A DNA stretch of 64,000 bases, from the NCBI GenBank assembly GCA_038502055.1, contig JAXRKN010000043.1, positions 4,092,001 to 4,156,000 on the forward strand, read 5' to 3'. Every line of letters begins with the position of its first letter. The stretch's first letter is position 1. Below are positions 26,271 to 39,705 of this stretch, piece after piece. Source of the DNA: Tanytarsus gracilentus (Eukaryota > Arthropoda > Insecta > Diptera > Chironomidae). The translations under genes were made by a program, and so were the position numbers. The notes under the pieces are model-generated. The model ran no database searches. It was given only the letters and a program-made list of their open reading frames with translations, and had not been told where the DNA came from.

Positions 26271-28504
26271 ATTTGTATATCATTACAATGTACTAAAAGC
26301 TCAACATCCCATTGTAATCTTCGAATCATCATTATATTATATTGTGCATGGAAATTGCTCGCCTCTTTCTCTCTGCTTGTTGTTACTCCAATGCCATAAA
26401 TAAACAAACTTAAAGCATTTCTCATAACCTCAATGCACCCGGGGAGAGCTTTATTATAATTTCATCTCTGGAACTTATTAAAATAGATAGAAAATTATCC
26501 GAATGACATCTTTCGAGTTCTCTCTGGTGTGCTTCATTATGGCGACTTTAAGAAATAATTCAAATTTATTGGGAAAGATTAAGAACTTACACGTTCTCAT
26601 CCAACTTTTTTTGTTTGTCTTTATAAAAATTCCATTCTTAAAGACAAAACGCATCACATCACACCATCTCGTACACACTTTCTTCATGAAAAGCCGTTAA
26701 AGAATATAAATGAAGACTTTTCCTCTTCTTTCATCGATTCTCATCACGTCTCGGGGACATTTATTAGATTTTCAGCTGTCGCCCCTTACTCGATAACGAT
26801 TCGCTCGCTTTTCCTCTTTTTCTTCAGTTTTTTTTACAAATTTGAGGAAATTTAATCTGCATTTTTTACTAAGAGAAAGAAGATAATGAGTATGAATATG
26901 TGGATGTTGGGAGGAATAACGAATGAACATATTTTTCATATATGAGAGGAAAATTTATTTTAATCTGGATTTAAAAAATTACTAATGAAGCTTTTACAAT
27001 GGAATTTTGAGCTTTTAGAGAAAATTTGGAAGCTTTCAAAAAAGCTTTTTACAAATTAAATAAAATTAAAATTTGAATCTGAATTTTTTTTTCAAAAATT
27101 AATTTTTAAATTTTTTACCAACCCCTAAAGTCTGTAAAGCTTTCAACTTTGTTTTATTCATTTTTCTCCAAACTCAAACAATGCTAAAAATTTCCATGAG
27201 CTATGAAAGTTCTTCTTCTTCTTTTTTTCCATCTCTCTAAAGCTGCAACAAATGGCTTCAGGATATGTTTTGTTTGTATATATTATAATGCATCCATGAA
27301 AACTTCATCTCTATTTCATCAATTTTAGCATTTTGTTTGTTTTGAATACAAATAACAAACATCAAGAGAGAAAGATGGAGGAAATGGAAAATTTTGATGG
27401 AGGAAATTTGAAAAACACATTTTAAATTTAATTTTTGAAACTTTGTTGATGAAAAATTTTGCAAACTTTAAAATTGTTTGGTAAAAGTTATGGAAACATG
27501 TGAATTCAATTTTGAGAATTTTATTAAAATGGATTTTTTTTGAATAAATTAAAATGACCTGGAATTAATTGACATCTTTAAGTTGACATAATTTTTAAGT
27601 TAAATAGCGCTAGAAAATTTTCACATTACGCCAAGAATAAAAACACACAGCATCAGCTGAATTAATACGATCCCATAATTGCTGAAGTTTTTCCTCACTA
27701 AAAAAAGAAGAAGATCTCATCGCTTTACTTGCATAATGAATGTAGATAATAAAACATGATGCTGCAATTATTATTCGAGTGAAAATGGGGAAGGTAAAGA
27801 AAAAGTTTCATATTTGAACGAGAGAAAAAAGTGCAATTTTTAACTCACATTTCACACAATGCAGAAAAGAGGAGGGTAAAATGAGATTCTTTTCAAGAAG
27901 CGCATAAAAACATTCATCTTACAATGATGAAATGAGAAAAAACAGGAGTTCCACCTTTTTCTCGTATTTTTGCTTCCTTCCTTCACAGCACATATAGAAT
28001 GCAGCAAAATCTTAATTTACTCCCAAAACATGCACATATTCAACCCATTGTTAATGACTCACATACACTCTGCTGAAGACATTTTGAATTTTCAGTTTTA
28101 AGACACATTTCCTCATGCAGATCCCCAAAAAACATGAAAACGAAACTAATAACTATTTTAAAATTAATATTCATGTTATAATCTCCAACTTCCGCCGAGG
28201 GAGAAATAAATCTTTGTGTATGCATGAGATGTGAAGGCAAGCATGGAGATAAATTCGAGTGTAAAGTTTGCAAATCCTCCTGGATATGGGTTTTAGAGAG
28301 AAAAGAGCTTTTAATTGATGGAGGATGTTTTTGAATTTTAAGGCTTAAAAAGAATTTTAGAAAAAAATATCAAAAACACTCAACAACGCATTTTTTGAAC
28401 TTTTAAAAATTTCCAGCCACTCGAGGCAATAAAATTTATAAAAAAACTCTCAAGATGTAAATCCTTTTTAACATTCGTTGTTATGACTTTATAAAACTCC
28501 ACAA

Positions 28505-28542
28505 CTAATCTGTTGAAAATTTTCTTTTCTTTACAGGTAAGA
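28505..28542 (+). promoter_or_regulatory. Recursive splice site (ratchet point) 3
   Basis: CTAAT at 28505-28509 is followed by TTTTCTTTTCTTTACAG ending at 28536, then GTAAGAG from 28537. All elements match consensus. It lies about 15.8 kb after site 2, the longest step in the ladder. Confidence 0.8.
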
Positions 28543-31500
28543 GGACTTTACTCAATCTTCGAAACTAGCATGTGAACAACTTAGTGAAGAAAGTTGGATC
28601 AACAAGCATAAAACACAACCACATATGGATGTCTGCTGAAAGGTTTCATTTTACGTTGAATTTTCCTCTCAATTTTGTTCTCCTCAAAACCTCAGCAAAT
28701 GAACTTTATAATCTCTAACAGTAGTTAAAGTTGCATCAACAACAACAACGACGATGAGGTTGCTTAAATTTACTCGTCACTTCCACCCCTTCTTATCTCA
28801 TTAATCGCATCGACACCTTCGCAAGGAGTCTCGAAAATTTTTATGTATAAACTGCACTTGAATGGCTTTCAACTCAATTTTATTTTTCCCAGTCAGCATT
28901 CTCTCCTCTTCCATCCATGGTGGTTTAATTTCAAGCTCAATTTGAAATTGAGTATCCTTTATTTACTCTCACAATATTTTCAGAGTGTCTAAAGAATAAA
29001 AAACCCCAAAAATAAATACACACAGCAGCAGCATCGACAGAGGCATAATGTTGAGTGGGAGAGAGTTTGTTTTATGAAAGCAGCATAAATGGAAAATGTA
29101 TTTTTCCCGTTCACTTGGCATTGCAAAGCTCTCCGGAGGGGTTTAAAGTCGATTAAGCTTTTCTGAAATATGAGGAAAAATTTAACGTTTCAGTTTGAGA
29201 AAAAATTTGGTGGTTTGAAAATTTCAACGAACTTTAAATTTTGAATTTTAAAAATTTGAACATCAACTCAATCGACTTCAAGTTCTTCCGAAATGCAAAC
29301 GGCAAAGCCACTCACTCACTCTTGTTATATTCTTTGTTCTGGTTTTTCCATTTTTTCCTCTTGTTGTTCTTTCTAGTTAACATTTCTCATATATGCTCTC
29401 CATATGCCTCGGTTATGAAAGCTTCACAGAGAGCTTAAACTAAAGATTATTATACGTTTCATAACTGCTTGTCTACTGCTGCTGCTGTTTCCATTTCTTT
29501 ATTGAAAGGAGTATGAGAGTGGGTTATGGATGAGGATGGATGAGCGAGGAAGGAAATTATTTTGCTTGCTGCTGTTATTGTTCGCAGAATTAGAGAAGCA
29601 GTTGATACTTGAAGGGATGCTCTGGAAGTTATGACGTTAAAAGCTAACTTCATGCATTGGTTCGAAAATAAACTTGTGCCAAAATTCACGAAAAAACTTT
29701 TTCCCTTAAAAGCTTTTAACACTCATAAGTTTCATGAGAACTTTAATTAAAATCATGCGATTTTCTTTCCACTTCGTTATCTTACACAAAAGCCACTTAA
29801 ATAACATTGCTGAGAACTGCTGGCGTGTTTTAACTACTTCTGCTGCAAATTTTATAAAATGAGTTTTTTAAGTAAAGATGAAATTCATTATTCCTCGCAG
29901 TTACTTGAAGTTTGACTTTTCATTATCAAGACGAGAAAAAAAATCTCGCAAACACTTGTGCATACAAGCGATAATTTAATCTTTATTAAAAAAACGCGAA
30001 ATTACGCCAAAAATGACACACACACATAAAGTTTTAATGTTTGTAATAATTTTAATGGTTATAATCCCAGTGATTAAATCAAAAACTCCATTAACTTCTG
30101 CTGTGCTGATGAATATTTCAGGCAATTAGAATAATTACCATGCCATCGTATAATGCGTGTGTGTGTAAGTACTTTATGCGTACTGCTAGCATTTTCCTAC
30201 AAATTAAATATTCAATATTAAATTAATTATCGCCAGCTCCGAAAAATATATTTACGGTTGTTTGCGTAATCACCGTGGAGAATAAAAATCGTGGACATTT
30301 GATGATAAAAATTTAAGATATTCAAATTTAAAAATTATTATTTACCACGTGGTTAATTCATTTTTGAATTTGGTCCGTTATAAAATTCACATGAAGAAAA
30401 CAACTTTATAACGTATTTTTTAAATTCAAAAATAAGGTAATAAAAAGTAATTATCAATATTTTTTTGAAAGAGCTTTAGAAATCTTGAAATCTTTAAATT
30501 AAAACTGTCCACAATATTTTGTCTCAATAGTCTTCACACACACTCGACAGTGTAATGACTCTCATCCATAAACAACCAAAAAAGTAAACAAAAATTCACC
30601 ATAAACATGATGAAGGGAGGGGCGAGCGAATGTTTGCGCTTACGCTTAAATGCGCACATTATTTTATATGAAAATTGAAAAGCATAAATCTCATTATGAA
30701 ATTAAATCAGATTAACAAAATCAATTATAAAAATGATTAATTGTTTTTCTCTCGCTCCGCATAAGCGTGCATAATTCGTCTCGAGCGATAGACGCACGAG
30801 AAAAATTTCGTCGCTACTTTGATTAAGTCGGCAACAACGTGCTCGCATTTTAGTTTCGTTTTTAAGACAGATTCGGAGCGATTTCATGCTTTATTATTCA
30901 ATCAAAAATGTCTCTCCACTCAAATTCAGTTTCATTCAGAATTCAGCACATGCAGAATGAACGAATATCGGTCTAATTGAAGAACTTCAAATTCCATTTT
31001 TGATGTACATGTCAGAGTATGAATGATGAAACAGATTGTTGTTGTTATGATGAAGTTCTGGTTGAATGAACTCGAGGCACTCTTTTTTTCGTCTGCTGAC
31101 AATGAATATGATGAAAATGAATATTTGCAAAACGGACCGAAAGCGATTTTCTCATTCATTTTCAGGCTGTCGAACTTTTTTTTTCGTTAGTTTCGATTTT
31201 TTTAACGTCATGCAAATTTCAATCAATCTATTGCATGCACATCAATCCAGTGTTCGTTGCATCTCAACTTGTTGACTATAAGTCTGGAAAAAATCACCGT
31301 TATCGAATAATTTGAGTTAAGAAAGATTTATTCGAAGGGATTTTAAGTTATAAAATTGAGCTTTTGAAATTTATGGTCTGCAAAAGCTCAAAGAGAAATT
31401 TTAAAATGTAAATTAAAATTATTTTAAGTTAGAGATTTTTTCCACCACTCAAAAATCACTCGAATCATTCTTTTATTTTTCGATTGACTCTAAAACTCTT

Positions 31501-34500
31501 TTTATCCCCTTTTTTCTATCAATCCGTTCACCCCACATTGTTTTTCTGCATAACAGTCTATTAGAATCGAGCAAAACGGGATTTTTGTTCTCCATCACAT
31601 TCACACACCAACATCGCTCAATATAATCGATGGTGAAAAACCTCAATTTCTTTTCTTCTCTCTTCCGAATTGTCATAAACAACCCTTTCATTCTTCAATT
31701 TCTTTTTTTTGGCTTCACCGTACGTGCCTTGAGGATGATTAGAGAAATTTATGGGATCCAATGATCAATCGTTTGTATTTAAGATGATTGATTTCTTTTC
31801 TCTCAACTTTCAGCTCCTTTTCTTCGTTTTCTTTAAGGAGTGTGTGATGATATTTGACTTTAACAGCAGAAAAATTGCTCGCCTTTTTTTGTTGTGTGCA
31901 AAAATAAAAATGAAGAATGAATTTTCGGGTGAGAAGAGGTGAAGGCACTTACGATTGTGCAAGGGATTGGCAGTTTTACAAAAATTAAATAATTTTTAAA
32001 AAAAATATTTATTAATTTTATTCAAATTTTAAATTTTCGTTAAAAAATAAATTTTCCACCTCTTGGATACACAAGCCATTTAGCAGCAAATAGCAAAGAC
32101 TGCCAAAAACACAAGAATCATAAATTAAAAACTCAAGAAAAGAGGGATGAAGAAAAATAAGATGTAGGTGATAGAAATTGACATTTTTCATTATCGAAAC
32201 TCGCTCACCAAACATTCGAAAATAAAAGGGGATTAATAGAAAATTATCTCAAAGTTCATAAAATTTTATCGTCTCAAAAGCGAATGAGGGTTCATGAAGT
32301 ATTTTATCAAATGACCACACTCCACTATCTGACATGATAGACACATCAATTTTGAAAACTTTTTCCCCCCATCTGCAGTCGAGAGCCCTCAACAAGATGG
32401 ATTAGTATGAAATGTAATTAGAATTTCTCTCTCCATCTCAACTCTCAACACCTTAAGTTCTTCGGAGTTTTATTTTTAATTTGCTGTTTTTCCTCTTTAT
32501 CGACCGCAGAAGAAAATTAAAGGAAAACTTTTATTTCTTGACATTTCGATTGATGGTAGAGTCTTCAAGTTTGTTCTGAGTCATCATTAAAGCGGAATTC
32601 GTGAAAACTTTTTGAATATTTTATAAAAAATAGTTTCTCATCCCTTGGCACATCCATCTTGAGACTTACTTACTCATCTCAACTCCGAAGAGTGTCAAAA
32701 ATATAATTAGTTTTTCTTCTCATTTATTTCCTCATCGCATCACGAAACACTGGAAAGTCTCTGCACAGTAGAAGTTTTTTTCTTCGCAATTTTTAATTGA
32801 ATTCAATTCCAAGTGTGCATCTGCGGTCGCTCTCAAAGGAGTAAAAACTAAATATAATACAAAGTCATGCATTTTTGTAATGTCATGTTGTATATGATGC
32901 ACGTCTCTCATGCTCTGCACTGAAATTCAATTTTCCACCTTTCATCATCTCATGATAGGGGAAAAAATTCGATTGGGGAAAAAGTGAGTTGTAATTGCAC
33001 GAGAGAGAGAGAAAAACAATTACAGTTACTAAAGTCCAATTGATTGATTAAGAAAAGATTTTGTGCGAGGGATTTGATAAGAAATTTGTGGATTATGAAA
33101 AAACTAAATAAAAATCTATCTTCGCAGTTTTGTCGATTGAATTCAGTGACATTGCCTTAAGTGGTTTTTGTTCATGAATTGAGAACATTATGGTGAATAT
33201 TGAATCAATATTGTGTTCAATGAAGTTGTTGGAGTCAAGGGATGGAAACTGTGTAAATTTAGAGCTCACAAAAACTTCTAAAATATAGAATTTTATTTTT
33301 ATATTAAAATTATTAAATTAAACAAAGCCTAGGATAAAACTAAATTTTTTCCACCCATTACTTCTAAAGCATTTTCGACATTTTCATTGCTCAAATCTCA
33401 TCCGCACACAGCTTTCGCACAACACATGTTTCATTCACATCTATCTCGCGATATTGTTATTGTTATGATAGAGAAAAGAAAAAAGCCTTTCATAAGTCGA
33501 AATTGAATAGAATAAATTTCGTTTTTCTTTTTACGATAAAAAAGCGTTTTTCCACGCAGCTTCACTTTATCATAGATGAAGATGGATTTCACGAGAATAT
33601 TTTGAGTGAAGGGATTTGGAATGAAAACTCATTCGTTAGGAAAAAACAAATTAAAAGAAGAGAATGGGGCAAATTTTTTTGATGAGGGTCGATTTTAGTT
33701 TCGCTAAAAGTCAAACGCAATCACGGCTCCAACATTGTGATGGCGAAAATTGATAAAATTGGGATTGAAAAATTTGAAGACGATGATTCGAAAAAATAAT
33801 GTCCGTTAAATTTCCCTTCAAATTTAAAAAATTCAATTTATCTTCTTTAAAAACTCCAAAGCACTCCATTTTACGTAATCATCTCCTTTTATTCCATTCA
33901 TCGTGCTTACATAACTGAATATGATTTATTTTCCTCGACTGATGCACTGCTTTTGTCAGTTAACTTCGTATCTATGAAGAATCACGTTTTACACTCACGC
34001 GGCATAAGGAAAAGTTTTCTCTCATTTTAAAAACATGAAAAAATAAAATAAATCTCTTTTCTCGATTTAAGTCGAATTATTAAATAAATTTCATTGCTTC
34101 ATTTAAGTGGATTCGTCCAGCTAGGTAAATTTATATTCAGAGAAAAACTTTTTAAAAGTCTCTCATTTTCCAACCTTTTGCCTTTTCCCTCCCCTCACTC
34201 TAAATATGATGCCAATATACATAATAATATTTAATAATAACTTCTCACAAGGTATTTCTTCTTCATTCATTCATCCACATGACATCATGAGAATGAAAAT
34301 TTAATTTAGGAGAATTTTGCTGTGCCACAAAGTCTATAAAAAAATTTCCCTACCTTTTTCCACATCTCTCGTGTGTGTTCACCAGATTTTTATTAGATTT
34401 TATTACACTTTGTGAGAGTGAGTGAAAAGTTTGCTTAAAACTCTTTTTTTTTCGGTTAGCAAAAAAAAGGTACACAACTGATATGATTTTCTCCTTCGTA

Positions 34501-35907
34501 GAAAAGGTAATTTTTATTGTGATTGAAATTGATATCATTATGAGATAATAATAATAAAAAAATTCTTTCATATCCGAATATGTAAAAATTATTCTTTCTT
34601 CGCCTCGAAGGCACAACCCAGATAGATAGAGATATGATGAAGAAAGTTAAAAATATTTTTATATGCGATCATAATGTGAATATGTAAATGAGAGAGAGAG
34701 AGATGGAGCGAAAGGGATTCTAGTTATGTAACATACGACATCACATTATGCTGATAACACTGAAATAATGACTATTGCTTTTTTGTCATGAATGTGATTT
34801 TTGTGAGATTTGGGGTGGAATTTAAAAAAATCGTTGCAATTAGTTAAATTTAAAAAAACTTTAAACTTCAAATTCTTGTTAGTAACTTAGTGACGAGGAT
34901 TTTTGAATATTTTCAAAATTCACCGAAAAAAGGATTTAATTTCTCAATATAACATGTGAACCCTCGAGAGATATAATAAGAAGTATATGAAAGGTTTCAT
35001 CGAGAACACTCTCAAACCCTGTTTTTGCTCGAAAATATCGCAAATGAACATGCTATCTCTACAAAATATATGAAACTCCCACGATATGACATTTAATGAT
35101 TCGTAGCCTCGTTATCATCATTGCGATGAAGAAGCAAATTAACATCTTTACGAAAAATGTGTTTAATCACTTTTTTTGGGTTGTTGGATATGGCTGTGTG
35201 GATATATCACGCATTAATGGTCACATTCGTATAAAATTTATGATTTCCTTTTGCTCTTTCTCCTAAAAATATTCCTGAATGGCTAAAAACGCAAATGTAA
35301 TAAATTCACATGATTTATGGATATTACCACCGCTTGCGAAATGATTTTTTCTCTCTTTTTCACTCTGTGTGTGTCTCCACAACCGCAATTCTGCTGATGG
35401 CATTTGCTGGCTCTCTCTATGTGAACAAATGACCAGTGGGAAAATGGGTGAGTGTGTACGTTGACTTCGAGCGAGATCCACTCACTAATTAGATTTTTGT
35501 ACGATATGTCTCCATTATAATGTACGAGATGCAAAAAAAAGAAGAGAAAGGGAAAAAATATAATTAAAATGTATATCTGCGAGATATCCCAAAGGACTTT
35601 CGCTTGAAACGTGTAAAGGATAAAATTAGGGAGATTTTGGTTAGTGAGAGAGAGAGTTAAGTAGGCAAATGAACGAATTTTGGGGTTCGCACTGGGTCAT
35701 TGGAGAGTGAAATTTATTAGCTTCTTCTTCTTACTCAGCTATTTTTCTTAATTTCTGGAGAGAAGTGAAAAGATTTATTTTGTGGGGTTGAGATATTAAT
35801 AATGTCTGGAAATCTTAAAACAATTTCAGTATTTGTAAATTTTTGAGTTTTAATTTGACTTTGTTCAAGAACTAAAATAAGATCTTTGTTGAATTTGAAG
35901 AGAAGCT

Positions 35908-35920
35908 AGGTTCGAATCCT
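35908..35920 (+). repeat. Box-B-like 13-mer, copy 3 (opposite orientation)
   Basis: AGGTTCGAATCCT, the only copy with the box B sense strand on +. Confidence 0.5.
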
Positions 35921-38638
35921 AAATTTTAAAATTAGTAACGTTAAAACGACAATAATACGATGCGATGATATTTTTTTGCAATTTTCCTCAGTTTTTAATT
36001 AGTGCTAAAATAAATTTACTACACATTGCAAATATTTGAAAATTATGAGCTTTAAAAATATTTTAAAAATTTTATTGAAAATTAAATTTTACTACAAAAA
36101 CCCACCACAAAAAACTCTCCATTTATATTTCCAAAATAGTTTGTAAAATACCTTTTGCCAAAAAGTAAAAGTTTTATTCTGAGTTATGTTCCACATTCGG
36201 CACAATGTATGCGAAGTGAGATGAAACATTTTACTGCTTCAAAACTTCGTTAAAAATTCATAAAACACTTTTCAGAACTCATAAAAAAGGAGGAGACATA
36301 AATAAACAATTTAAACTCTCCTCCACAGCCAGTAGCAAAATTTATCTCCCAAATTAATGTCCATGAAAGAAATTCTTTGCCGTTCCGTGAGGGTTTGCTT
36401 TTGAAATTGTTAAAGTTTTGCCCACTGTTATTTGGTTGTTATTTTAATGGATCGTAGAGAGAAGGCAGGTATGGGATGAAAATAGAAAAATCGTGGCTTT
36501 TAAATGGTTGAAAGTTGGTGAATGAAAAAATTGTTTAAAAATGAAGATTAAAAGGGAAGTTAAGTGGCAAGGGATGGATTTTTTTGTAAAAAATTCTAAA
36601 ACTACAAAAAGTAATTTAAAAAAATTTAAATCCTCTCCTTGCACGATCACATTAGCCACTCCAACTCTTCCCCCCATATGAATTCGTAATGATACATGAA
36701 AATAAAACCATTTCGACATCATACAAAGAGCATTACAATAAAATAGTTTTTACCTTACACACGCACATTAAACATTCGACATTTTTATTTTCAAACCGGA
36801 AGATGAGAGAGAAAATTTTTGTGGCGAAATGAAAATGGAAAAACTGAAAATTATTGTCCTAAAGGGACATTTTAATGCTATTTGCTCATTCCTTTTGCAA
36901 AATGGAAATAATGAAGGGATGACGGCAAAAAAAATTTCTCTCCAAAGAATTCTCCGTGTAATGTGAGTCGGAAGTTGCATGAAGGTTTGCCAACATAGGA
37001 AAACAATTATGAGTTTCAATTAATTTCGGCAGAATACCGCAGTGAGAGGAAATAATGGCGGCATTTTATTTTAATTAAATCGAACCAAAATTCCATATGA
37101 GAATTGCTTCAGTTTCGGGGGGTTTAGAAATGACAATTTATTGCCTTCCACCAATTTCATTCGTATTTGCTGCCATTTGGGAGAAAAGACGCAAAAATAG
37201 CAACGATGGAATTTTTTCCACTTAACTTGTCACTCGCCTTTGCAAAATGTCATTCAATGGTGAATTTAAATGGATTTATCATTATTTATTATTCACTCGT
37301 ACCGTCTTCTTCTTCCTTATCATCCCTTTTTTATGTATGTTATTCTAATGGCCCATTGCTGCCACTAAATGATGTGCTGACAGAACTCGTTCGGTGGACT
37401 CCATTCGATAGCAATTCTTTTGCTCTCTCACGAGACGCAGAGTCAATGAAAATAAAATTGCTGGATGAGAGAGAAATAAAAAAGGAGCATTTCACTAGTC
37501 TGCAGTAAAACATTTTACAATATGGTCGAACGGAATGGGTATTGACAGTTTGTACATGGATAACTTTGAATTGTCAGCGCTTAACGAGATGAGCAAAATT
37601 CGAATTGGGATCAAATTGATTGGAGAAATATTCTTGAAAAAGTAGAGCAGGAAAAAAAAATTTGAAAAGCGAGGAAACGTTAAATTTTGAAAAAATAATA
37701 GTTTACACAAAAAAAATTTTAAAGCACGTAAAATTTCAAAAATTTATCATAAAAAGACTGAAAAAAAAATAAATTAAATATTTTTCTCTTCTCGCCATAA
37801 TTACGAAGATAATAAACAACATCCGCTTCATTTTTCAATGTTCATCCCTTCAAACAGTGAAAGAGCAGACGAAGACAGCAAAAAAAAACTTAATTTGATA
37901 ACTTTCTTTTTTGTCGTCATCATGAAAAATTAAATAATTATTCAAAGAGATGAAAATGCAGATGAGAGAAGAAGATCTTTTTTGATGTTTGTCGAGGATT
38001 CATGACAACTTTATTCTTTCTTTAGTTAACAGAAAAAAAAGTTTTCCTGTTTGCCATTTTATGAAATTCTTCTGGTCTTTATATCATGCAAACACAGAGA
38101 GGGAATTTGAATATTTATTTATAATTGGACTATGGTTGGAATCACAAATGTTTTTGATGTTAATGTGGATGCTGCTGTACTGTGAACTAACACAAAACTC
38201 AAATAATAAAATGTCGTTTATCGCTTTTTGCCTAAACAAACAGAAGCACAACAAACTATTATTGCCTTCTGTCCTCCTCCCCTGCCATGCTTCTAGGTAT
38301 TTGCCGGTTCCTAACTGAAAATTAATATTTATAAAATGAAAAAATTTACCTTTTCGATGTTAAGGGAATTGATAATGCATATGGGATGATGGGACATGTT
38401 ACCTAAATAAATATTACAACACATCGAAATACAAACATTAACAAAGTGAGAGACACCTAGAGCTGCTTGATACGAACAGTCATAGAGACATTCGAGAAAT
38501 AATTTGTAGTTTTAGGGTGTGAAATAATTTATTTTGTAATTTCTTTAAGAGTGAATGAAATTAATTTTAAATTTTAAAAAATTTATTTTTTAAAAAAATA
38601 TTAAAAAAAAGGTGACATAAGAGAGATTGTTGAAATTT

Positions 38639-38650
38639 GGGATTTGAACC
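38639..38650 (-). repeat. Box-B-like word, variant copy 4
   Basis: GGGATTTGAACC differs from the other copies by C to T in the TTCGAA core and by its first base; it lies in an A/T-only block. Confidence 0.4.
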
Positions 38651-39508
38651 CATTTTATTTTATTTTTAGAAAAACTTAAATTAACGTTTTTGCAGTTAAA
38701 AAGTTTTATTCAAATTTAATTTGCAACTTTTTGATAGAAATGCTATCGATGTCACTTTTTAACGAAGCATGGCACTCATAAATATCAATTGTTTAAGTAT
38801 TATTAAAATTTTCTTAGAAATTCCAACACATTCACTGCTCAATATCACTCGCTCAATTTCCAATTGAAATCCAATCACTGCATAAATTTTTAATTTTCAA
38901 TTCATCAGCACACATATCGAAAGCAAATCGTGAGTGAAAAAGAATTTTCAATAGAAAAACAATTTTCAAAGTAAAATGAAGAGTTGCTGTTGTTGTTGAT
39001 GTAAGTGTAGCACCTTGTATGCCTCCCTTTACATCTCTCGCAACACATATGGAATTTTAATGCATACGAAATTTTTTTATGTTTCACAATATCCGGCTTT
39101 TATGTTATTTTTTTTCAAGACGAGAACATCTCGAGAGAATGTACTACAAGTATTTTATGCTTTATTTCAAATTGGAAAATCATAACGTAAATATATAATA
39201 TGAGCACTGGATGGTGTATCAGACAGAGAAAGAACTAAGGAACATAATAAAAATGCAAATGGCTTCAAAGAGTAAAGAAAAGCTAGGGAGGAAGAAGAAA
39301 TTCACTTTTTTTACTGTTGCTTTTTCTCTTACGGTGCTCTATGTCTCGTGTCTCCAACAACTTGCAGAATGACGTGAAGTTTTACAACAAATTCGCTTTG
39401 TTCATTTTTCCATTTCTTCTTGTTCCGCTTGTTTTAACCCATAAAAGCGCGATTTATTCGTGACTGGAATTTTTAAAAATATATTTTGGAAATATGGTTG
39501 AAATTTAT

Positions 39509-39544
39509 CTAATCAATTTTTATTTTGTTTCTTTTTAGGTAAGA
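39509..39544 (+). promoter_or_regulatory. Recursive splice site (ratchet point) 4
   Basis: CTAATC at 39509-39514 is followed by a T-rich tract ending TTTCTTTTTAG at 39538, then GTAAGAA from 39539. It has the same arrangement as sites 1-3 on the same strand and lies about 11.0 kb after site 3. Confidence 0.75.
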
Positions 39545-39693
39545 AAACTTGGTCAAAATTCATTGGACAGCAAAAAAAATTGGTTATAAATTATTTAATA
39601 TTTTGAGTCTGAAATTTTAGTGGTTAAATAATTAATTAAAAGATTACAAAATATTTTGAACTTATTTTAACTTCTTTAAACTTTTGCATTTTA

Positions 39694-39705
39694 AGGATTT
39701 GAACC
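39694..39705 (-). repeat. Box-B-like word, variant copy 5
   Basis: AGGATTTGAACC, with the same core change as at 38639. Confidence 0.4.

Larger units (their letters stand above)
12746..28536 (+). other. Intron, segment between ratchet points 2 and 3 (transposon-rich)
   Basis: This is the longest recursive segment. It contains three of the four recognised mobile elements (15660-16550, 21871-22889, 25942-26270), two box-B-like 13-mers (13654, 17780) and three AAAATACGTT words (18726, 19591, 21780). No protein-like frame was found. The 117-codon - strand frame at 26072-26425 partly runs through a MITE arm. Confidence 0.5.
28537..39538 (+). other. Intron, segment between ratchet points 3 and 4
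   Basis: No gene and no full-length mobile element was recognised. The stretch contains (GA)n runs at about 33001-33011 and 34690-34702, box-B-like words at 35908 and 38639, one AACGTATTTT at 30410, and many A/T-only blocks. A pyrimidine-rich acceptor-donor juxtaposition at 38296/38297 has a poor donor (GTATTT). Confidence 0.5.

Noticed and set aside
26072..26425. 117-codon - strand frame
   Set aside because: It runs partly through the right arm of a MITE, and its translation has no family features.
34115..34137. CCAGCTAG|GTAAAT juxtaposition
   Set aside because: No pyrimidine tract upstream of the AG.
35908..35920. tRNA gene suggested by the GGTTCGAATCC motif
   Set aside because: No box A, anticodon arm or acceptor stem can be found around it; only the box-B-like word is present.
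38270..38303. Strong pyrimidine tract with TTCTAG|GTATTT
   Set aside because: The donor is poor and the site lies only 1.2 kb before the consensus site at 39538.
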